From NCBI GenBank assembly GCA_044375915.1, contig JBILLU010000056.1, positions 1 through 17,750 on the forward strand: 17,750 bases of DNA, given 5' to 3'. This DNA is from JAFEBO01 sp044375915. Its GTDB lineage: Bacteria > Planctomycetota > Phycisphaerae > Phycisphaerales > UBA1924. Within the stretch, counting starts at the first letter, position 1; each line of letters opens with the position of its first letter. The position numbers and the translations under genes are program-made. The notes below the pieces were generated by a model. That model saw only the letters and a program-made list of their open reading frames with translations. It was not told the origin of the DNA and did no database searches. Shown one piece after another: positions 13,623 to 17,750 of this stretch.

Positions 13623-15209
13623 TTAGCCAATCGCCCCACCCCGCCGTATCGCATCCTTCCCGAACTTCTTTGCGATCGCGTCCGTCGCCGCGTCGATGCT
13701 GCGGCGCTTCTTCGTGCCCTTCGAATCGGGCCCCGAGTCGGGTCTGGCATCAGGTGCCTCATCGCCCGTGGCGTTCGCCTCGCCCTTCGCATTCTTGGCG
13801 CCGCGATCTCCATCGCGAGCCGGGGCGTCCTCGCCCCGGCGCAGCTCGCGTGCATGTTCGCCACTCGCTTCTTGCACGTCAGATGCTTCTGGGGAAACCG
13901 CGTCGTTCGTCGCACCGTCCAACTCGCGCGTCTGCTCCGGGTTGTTCGTCTTCGGCGCCGGGGCGGGGACGCCCCGGCTCGCTGTCGGTGACGTGCTGGC
14001 GCCCTTGCTCGCTCCACGCTTCGGGATCGCCGGCGCTTCGCGTTCTTCAGACGCTGCTTCGAACAGTCCCATCTGTGTCTGACTGGTCAGGCCGTGCAAA
14101 CTCACGCCCATCAGCCGCAGCGCGCCCTTGCGTTGCTGGATCCATTCCTGCAGCAGCGACCACGCCGCGGCCCACAGTTCCTTGGTCGAATCCGTCGCCT
14201 CCGCCAGCGCCCGTGAGCGGGTGAACGTGCTGAAGTCGCCGAGCCGCAGTTTGACGGTCACGCCCTTGGCCTTCAGCCCGTCTTCGCGGAGCGAGCGTGA
14301 GACGTCTTCGACGAACGACAGCAACAGCGCCCGCAGTTCCTCAGGATCATCGATGTTGTCGAAGAACGTGCGTTCCTTGCCGATCGACTTCTGCTCGCGG
14401 CCCATCCGCAGCGGGCGGTGGTCTTCGCCCCGGGCGAGTTGGAACCACTCCCGCGCGTGCTCGCCGAAGCGGCTGACCAGGCGATCCTCGCCGAACTCAC
14501 GCATCTCCGCGATGGTCTTGATGCCGAGTTGACGCAGACGCTCCTGAGCCTTGGGCCCCACGCCGAAGATCACGCCCACCGGCAGCGGCAGCAGTTCCCG
14601 CTCCGCGTCCTGCGGCCGCAGAATCTTCAACCCATCCGGCTTGCTCAGATCACTGCACAGCTTCGCCATAAACTTGTTCCCGCTGATCCCGATACTCGCG
14701 GGCAGGTCCACCGCATCGCGGATCGCGAGCTTGATGCGTGTCCCGAGCACTCGCATCGCCTCAACGTCGTCGCCGCGCTCCCACGCACGCTCGCGGTCCC
14801 ACCCCTTCGCGTGCAGGTGCATGACGTTGGTGAGGTCAAAGAACGCCTCGTCGATCGAGATGGGTTGCACATCGGGCGTGAAGGAACGCACGACCTCGAA
14901 GACCTGCTTGGAGACCTCGCCGTACTTCCCGTGGCGGCCCTTCACGATGATCGCCTGCGGGCACAGCCGCAGCGCCTGAGCCGTGGGCATCGCGCTCTTG
15001 CAGCCGAACCTCCGCGCCTCGTAACTCGCGGCGGCCACCACGCCCCGCTTGCTTCCGCCGCCGACCAGCACGGGCTTGCCGCGCAGCGCCGGGTTGTCGC
15101 GCTGCTCGACCGACGCGAAGAACGCGTCCATGTCGACGTGGCCGATGACGCGGGGGGTCATGATCAATCGTTGCGGCCCGCCGGGCTGTGGGAACCCGAC
15201 CGGCGCCAT
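13623..15209 (-). CDS. dinB: DNA polymerase IV with long disordered C-terminal linker
   Basis: This is a Y-family translesion polymerase. HVDMDAFFASVEQ (24-36) gives metal ligands D26 and D28 and the steric gate at F30; SYEARRFG (62-69) and SIDEA (118-122, with D120 and E121) complete the palm. The finger, thumb (GVGPKAQERL, 216-225) and little-finger regions are full length. QMGLF (379-383) matches the beta-clamp-binding consensus. Residues 384-502 are a low-complexity Ala/Glu/Asp/Pro/Arg linker, and 503-528 (IDAATDAIAKKFGKDAIRRG) is the short helix-forming motif that usually follows the clamp motif closely. ATG at 15207-15209 has GGAAAAG seven bases upstream; ATG at 15159-15161 gives a more canonical N-terminus (MTPRVIGHVDMD) but no binding site. 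It stands alone, without imuAB or dnaE2 neighbours. Confidence 0.95.
   Translation of the reverse strand: MAPVGFPQPGGPQRLIMTPRVIGHVDMDAFFASVEQRDNPALRGKPVLVGGGSKRGVVAAASYEARRFGCKSAMPTAQALRLCPQAIIVKGRHGKYGEVSKQVFEVVRSFTPDVQPISIDEAFFDLTNVMHLHAKGWDRERAWERGDDVEAMRVLGTRIKLAIRDAVDLPASIGISGNKFMAKLCSDLSKPDGLKILRPQDAERELLPLPVGVIFGVGPKAQERLRQLGIKTIAEMREFGEDRLVSRFGEHAREWFQLARGEDHRPLRMGREQKSIGKERTFFDNIDDPEELRALLLSFVEDVSRSLREDGLKAKGVTVKLRLGDFSTFTRSRALAEATDSTKELWAAAWSLLQEWIQQRKGALRLMGVSLHGLTSQTQMGLFEAASEEREAPAIPKRGASKGASTSPTASRGVPAPAPKTNNPEQTRELDGATNDAVSPEASDVQEASGEHARELRRGEDAPARDGDRGAKNAKGEANATGDEAPDARPDSGPDSKGTKKRRSIDAATDAIAKKFGKDAIRRGGAIG
13815..13842 (-). repeat. REP-like palindrome, copy 1 (inside dinB)
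   Basis: GCCGGGGCG and CGCCCCGGC form a nine-base-pair stem with a four-base loop at 13819-13840. Read on the minus strand, the 28-base element including flanks matches copy 2 at 27 positions. It encodes ARG-rich sequence, RRGEDAPAR, in the Pol IV linker. Confidence 0.75.
13955..13982 (+). repeat. REP-like palindrome, copy 2 (inside dinB), inverted
   Basis: The same GCCGGGGCG/CGCCCCGGC stem (13957-13978) with loop GGGA and the same 3' flank CTCGC is in opposite orientation to copy 1, 112 bases away. On the coding strand it gives SRGVPAPAP. Confidence 0.75.
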
Positions 15210-15336
15210 GATCGGACTTTTCCATGGGGAGGGCGAGGCACGATTTTTTTAGCCAGGGAGGCGGTTGGCGTCGCACGGTTGGGGCGGCCGGCCGCGGACC
15301 ATTTCTGCGGCGGCACAACCAAAGGGAAAGTCCATC

Positions 15337-16821
15337 ATGCGTGCTACCTATCAACTCGGCGGCGTCTTTGTCGCCGGTGCTCTCGCCCTGTGCTCTGCGG
15401 CGCTCGCTCAGACCGAAACCGAGCCCAATAACACGATCGCTGAGGCGAACGGCCCGTACCAGAACGCGTTGTACGTGTCGGCGACGTTGACGTCGATCTC
15501 CGACGTTGATTACTTTCGCGTGGAACTGACGCAGCCCGGCAGCGTGCGATTCTTCATCCACAACGGGACCCCCGGGCAGTGCCCCGGCAACAGCCAGTTC
15601 GATCCGACGCTGACGCTGTACGACGCGAACGGCACGCAGATCGGATTCAACGATGACAGCGCGTTCGGGCTCTGCTCGCAATTAGACTCTTCGAACACGC
15701 CGCTCCTCGCAAATCTGCCGGCCGGTACGTACTACGTGAAGGCTGGATTGCTGACCGGCTCACCGCAGGTGACGTACGTTCTGCAGGCCGAGATCATGCG
15801 TCCGGTGACCGAGAGCTTCACGTACCAGGGACGACTGGACAGCGATGGCGCGGCGTTCAGCGGCAACAAGCAGGTGACGTTCTCGCTCTGGACGGACCAG
15901 GAGAGCACGAGCCTTGGCAGTCGCATCGGACTTCCGTTGCAGTACCAGGCGTTGGAGTTCAACAAGGGGCTGTTCACGGCTGATCTGGAGTTCACACTGC
16001 CGCAGCAGCCGCCCGCATTCAACGGCACGGAGCGGTATCTGCAGATCGAGATTGCTGAGGTCGGCGGCGCCAATCCGGTTGTTCTCTCGCCGCGGACACG
16101 CGTGAATCTTGCCCCGATGTCGTCGTACGCGCTTCGCGCCGGCGAAGCCAAGAAGGCGGCGGAAGCGGTGAAGGCGCAATCGGCGGACTTTGCGGCCGGT
16201 GCCAACACCGCTTTCTCGGCCAGCTTTGCAGACAATGCGTCCACCGCCAACGCGGTCCCGTGGTCGGGCGTCTCGGGCAAGCCAGCTGGATTTGCCGACA
16301 ACATCGACAATACCGCGGCCTGGAGCGAGAACAGCGGCGTGACGTACACGGGCAATCAGGTCGGCATCAACACGGGCTTGGTCAACGGCTTTGATCTCGC
16401 TGTCAGCGGCACCGCCGCCAAGACGGGCGGCGGTTCGTGGTCGGTCTACTCCGACGCCCGCCTCAAGCACGACGTCACCCCGCTCAAGGGCACGCTCGAT
16501 CGCCTGCTGCGGCTCCGCGGCTACTCGTTTGAGTACAACGCCGATGCGGTTGAACGCAACCTCGCCCTGCCCGGCACCCAGCTTGGCTTGTTGGCGCAGG
16601 AGGTGCAGCGAGTGTTCCCGGACTGGGTCGAGACCGACAAGAACGGCTATCTCTTCGTGACCGAGCGTGCGACCACCGCGCTCATGGTCGAGGCGCTCCG
16701 CGATCTGCGCAGCGAGAAGGACGCGCAGCTCGACGAACTCCGCAAGGCCAAGGACGCGGAGATCGCCGACCTCAAGGCCCGCTTGGAGCGGATCGAGAAG
16801 GCGATCGAAGCACGCCGCTAA
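15337..16821 (+). CDS. Secreted PPC-like / S74 autoprocessing chaperone-domain protein
   Basis: The 494-residue product has a signal peptide (1-24, ending ALA), a bacterial pre-peptidase C-terminal (PPC-like) beta-sandwich at about 26-140 opening with TETEPNNT and containing DVDYFRVEL, a second beta-rich region at 158-268 (FTYQGRLDSDG to LSPRTRVNLAPMSSYALRAGEA) often seen in planctomycete secreted proteins, an Ala-rich stretch (269-308), and a C-terminal peptidase S74 domain from about 370: YSDARLKHDV with S372 and K377 as the expected self-cleavage residues, then LGLLAQEVQRVFPDWV (416-431). Residues 452-494 form a charged coiled coil. In phage tailspikes S74 domains trimerise the fibre and then cut themselves off; here that is inferred. 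ATG at 15337 has AAAGGGAAAG upstream and begins the signal peptide. Confidence 0.88.
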   Translation: MRATYQLGGVFVAGALALCSAALAQTETEPNNTIAEANGPYQNALYVSATLTSISDVDYFRVELTQPGSVRFFIHNGTPGQCPGNSQFDPTLTLYDANGTQIGFNDDSAFGLCSQLDSSNTPLLANLPAGTYYVKAGLLTGSPQVTYVLQAEIMRPVTESFTYQGRLDSDGAAFSGNKQVTFSLWTDQESTSLGSRIGLPLQYQALEFNKGLFTADLEFTLPQQPPAFNGTERYLQIEIAEVGGANPVVLSPRTRVNLAPMSSYALRAGEAKKAAEAVKAQSADFAAGANTAFSASFADNASTANAVPWSGVSGKPAGFADNIDNTAAWSENSGVTYTGNQVGINTGLVNGFDLAVSGTAAKTGGGSWSVYSDARLKHDVTPLKGTLDRLLRLRGYSFEYNADAVERNLALPGTQLGLLAQEVQRVFPDWVETDKNGYLFVTERATTALMVEALRDLRSEKDAQLDELRKAKDAEIADLKARLERIEKAIEARR

Positions 16822-16853
16822 GACAAGAAAAACCTCACGCCGAGCGTGAGGTT
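16820..16853 (-). terminator. Intrinsic terminator for gmd
   Basis: AACCTCACGC and GCGTGAGGTT form a ten-base-pair stem with a three-base loop at 16831-16853. The T run (TTTTTCTTGTC) follows the stem on the minus strand, so it ends gmd transcripts. The hairpin starts ten bases after the opposite gene's stop and may also slow plus-strand transcription. Confidence 0.75.
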
Positions 16854-16879
16854 CGTGGTGAGCAACAGGATTCCGGCGG

Positions 16880-16904
16880 CCCCACGCTTGCGCGTGGGGT
16901 TCGT
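16880..16904 (+). terminator. Hairpin after the PPC/S74 gene
   Basis: CCCCACGC and GCGTGGGG form an eight-base-pair stem with a TTGC loop at 16880-16899, followed on the plus strand by TTCGTCATTTC. The T content is modest. It is probably the plus-strand terminator of the convergent pair. Confidence 0.45.
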
Positions 16905-16917
16905 CATTTCTGGGTGA

Positions 16918-17750
16918 TCACTGATCGTGCCCGGCGAACTCCGGCATGGTGTGGCCAGCGTCGCGGAGGGTCTTCTCGCGCTTGGCGAGCTCGAGGTCGT
17001 TGTCGACCATCATGCCCGCGAGCTGCTCGACGGTCGTGGTCGGCACCCAGCCGAGCTTCTGCTTGGCCTTGGTCGGGTCACCCAGGAGCAGATCGACTTC
17101 GGCCGGACGCAGGTAGCGAGGGTCGAAGGCGACGAAGTCCTTGTAATCGAGGCCGACGTGGCCGAAGGCCAGCTCGCAGAATTCCTTCACCGCGATCGTC
17201 TTGCCGGTGGCAACGACGTAATCGTCGGGCTTCTCCTGCTGGAGCATCATCCACATCATCTTGACGTAATCGCCGGCGAAGCCCCAGTCGCGCTTGCTGT
17301 CGAGGTTGCCCAGGAAGATCTTGTCCTGCAGGCCCAGCTTGATGCGACCCACGGCACGCGTGATCTTGCGGGTCACGAACGTCTCGCCGCGGCGGGGGGA
17401 TTCGTGGTTGAAGAGGATGCCGCAGGAGGCGTGCAGGCCGTACGACTCGCGGTAGTTGACGGTGACCCAGTGGGCCATCATCTTCGCGCAGGCGTAGGGC
17501 GAGCGCGGGTAGAAGGGCGTGGTTTCTTTCTGGGGAGTCTCGACGACCTTGCCGTACTGCTCCGACGACGAGGCCTGGTAGTAGCGGACCTGCTGGCCGC
17601 TCTCCTGCTGGAAGTCGCGGACGGCTTCGAGCAGCTTGAGGGCGCCCATGCCCACCGTCTCGGCGGTGTAGATCGGCATGTCGAACGACACGCGGACGTG
17701 CGACTGGGCGCCGAGGTTGTAGACCTCGTGCGGGCGGACTTCACGCATCA
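16918..17750 (-). CDS. gmd: GDP-mannose 4,6-dehydratase, 3' part
   Basis: This short-chain dehydrogenase/reductase converts GDP-mannose to GDP-4-keto-6-deoxymannose, the precursor of GDP-fucose, GDP-rhamnose and related surface sugars. The window holds the last 277 residues; the N-terminal Rossmann GxxGxxG lies beyond the right edge. Visible signatures are EVYNLGAQSHV (8-18 of the visible part), SSSEQYG with catalytic Glu (60-66), YACAK (85-89) with the catalytic Tyr and Lys, NHESPRRGETFVTRKI (114-129), RDWGFAGDYV and the C-terminal RPAEVDLLLGDPTKAKQKLGW, all typical. The methionine at the visible beginning is internal (normally RPxEVYNL), so the gene is partial, not short. It lies convergent to the PPC/S74 gene. 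Downstream partners such as GDP-fucose synthase are not in the window. Confidence 0.95.
   Translation of the reverse strand, partial: MREVRPHEVYNLGAQSHVRVSFDMPIYTAETVGMGALKLLEAVRDFQQESGQQVRYYQASSSEQYGKVVETPQKETTPFYPRSPYACAKMMAHWVTVNYRESYGLHASCGILFNHESPRRGETFVTRKITRAVGRIKLGLQDKIFLGNLDSKRDWGFAGDYVKMMWMMLQQEKPDDYVVATGKTIAVKEFCELAFGHVGLDYKDFVAFDPRYLRPAEVDLLLGDPTKAKQKLGWVPTTTVEQLAGMMVDNDLELAKREKTLRDAGHTMPEFAGHDQ

Larger units (their letters stand above)
13704..14060 (-). other. Coding region of the disordered linker in Pol IV
   Basis: This segment encodes residues 384-502 of the polymerase. It is rich in Ala, Pro, Glu, Asp, Arg, Ser and Thr, with almost no aromatic or bulky hydrophobic residues, and contains two inverted copies of a palindromic element at 13815-13842 and 13955-13982. 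Confidence 0.75.

Noticed and set aside
15284..15295. Twelve-base palindrome GCGGCCGGCCGC upstream of the PPC/S74 gene as an operator
   Set aside because: G/C palindromes of this size arise easily at this base composition, and there is no second copy or promoter nearby to support a regulator site.

Overview
The window reads as chromosomal DNA of a GC-rich Planctomycetota bacterium, most likely of the Phycisphaerae/Phycisphaerales type. This is inferred from content: two secreted proteins end in the paired EF-hand 'GC-type' dockerin tail common in that group, one ends in a planctomycete-style PEP-CTERM-like tail (PAPG, hydrophobic stretch, RRRR), and there is a DUF1559-like pseudopilin and a secreted protein joining a PPC-like domain to an S74 autoprocessing domain. 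No rRNA, tRNA, insertion sequence, integrase or CRISPR array was seen. Third-position GC is high throughout, so long open frames lie antisense to real genes; I treat these as shadows.

Layout. Bases 1-8444 hold minus-strand genes: the 5' part of a fatty acid desaturase (1-592, continuing off the left edge), an SbtA-type Na+/bicarbonate transporter (905-1954), a 1075-residue secreted protein of five diverged ~200-residue repeats plus a dockerin (2131-5358), a lamin-tail-like protein with the same dockerin tail (5569-7227), and a pseudopilin (7341-8444). The two dockerin genes each end at a strong intrinsic terminator. Also on the minus strand, psd (9603-10364) lies upstream of pssA (8628-9542) as a likely operon for phosphatidylethanolamine synthesis.

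On the plus strand from 10459 come a promoter, a PEP-CTERM-like secreted protein (10659-11630) with a clear terminator, a succinyl-CoA synthetase alpha subunit with extra loops (11734-12735), and a zinc-ribbon membrane protein (12802-13617). DNA polymerase IV (dinB, 13623-15209, minus) converges on the latter with five bases between stops. A secreted PPC/S74 protein (15337-16821, plus) then converges on the 3' part of GDP-mannose 4,6-dehydratase (16918 to the right edge, minus), with hairpins between them.

The genes look like several small units, not one pathway. The unifying theme is the cell surface: four exported proteins using three C-terminal strategies (dockerin tail, PEP-CTERM-like tail, S74 domain), a pseudopilin, membrane lipid genes and a nucleotide-sugar enzyme. 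I did not find a defence system or mobile island. The least ordinary items are the five-repeat dockerin protein, the pair of inverted REP-like palindromes that encode part of a disordered linker in Pol IV, the enlarged SucD, and the S74 domain in a non-phage secreted protein.
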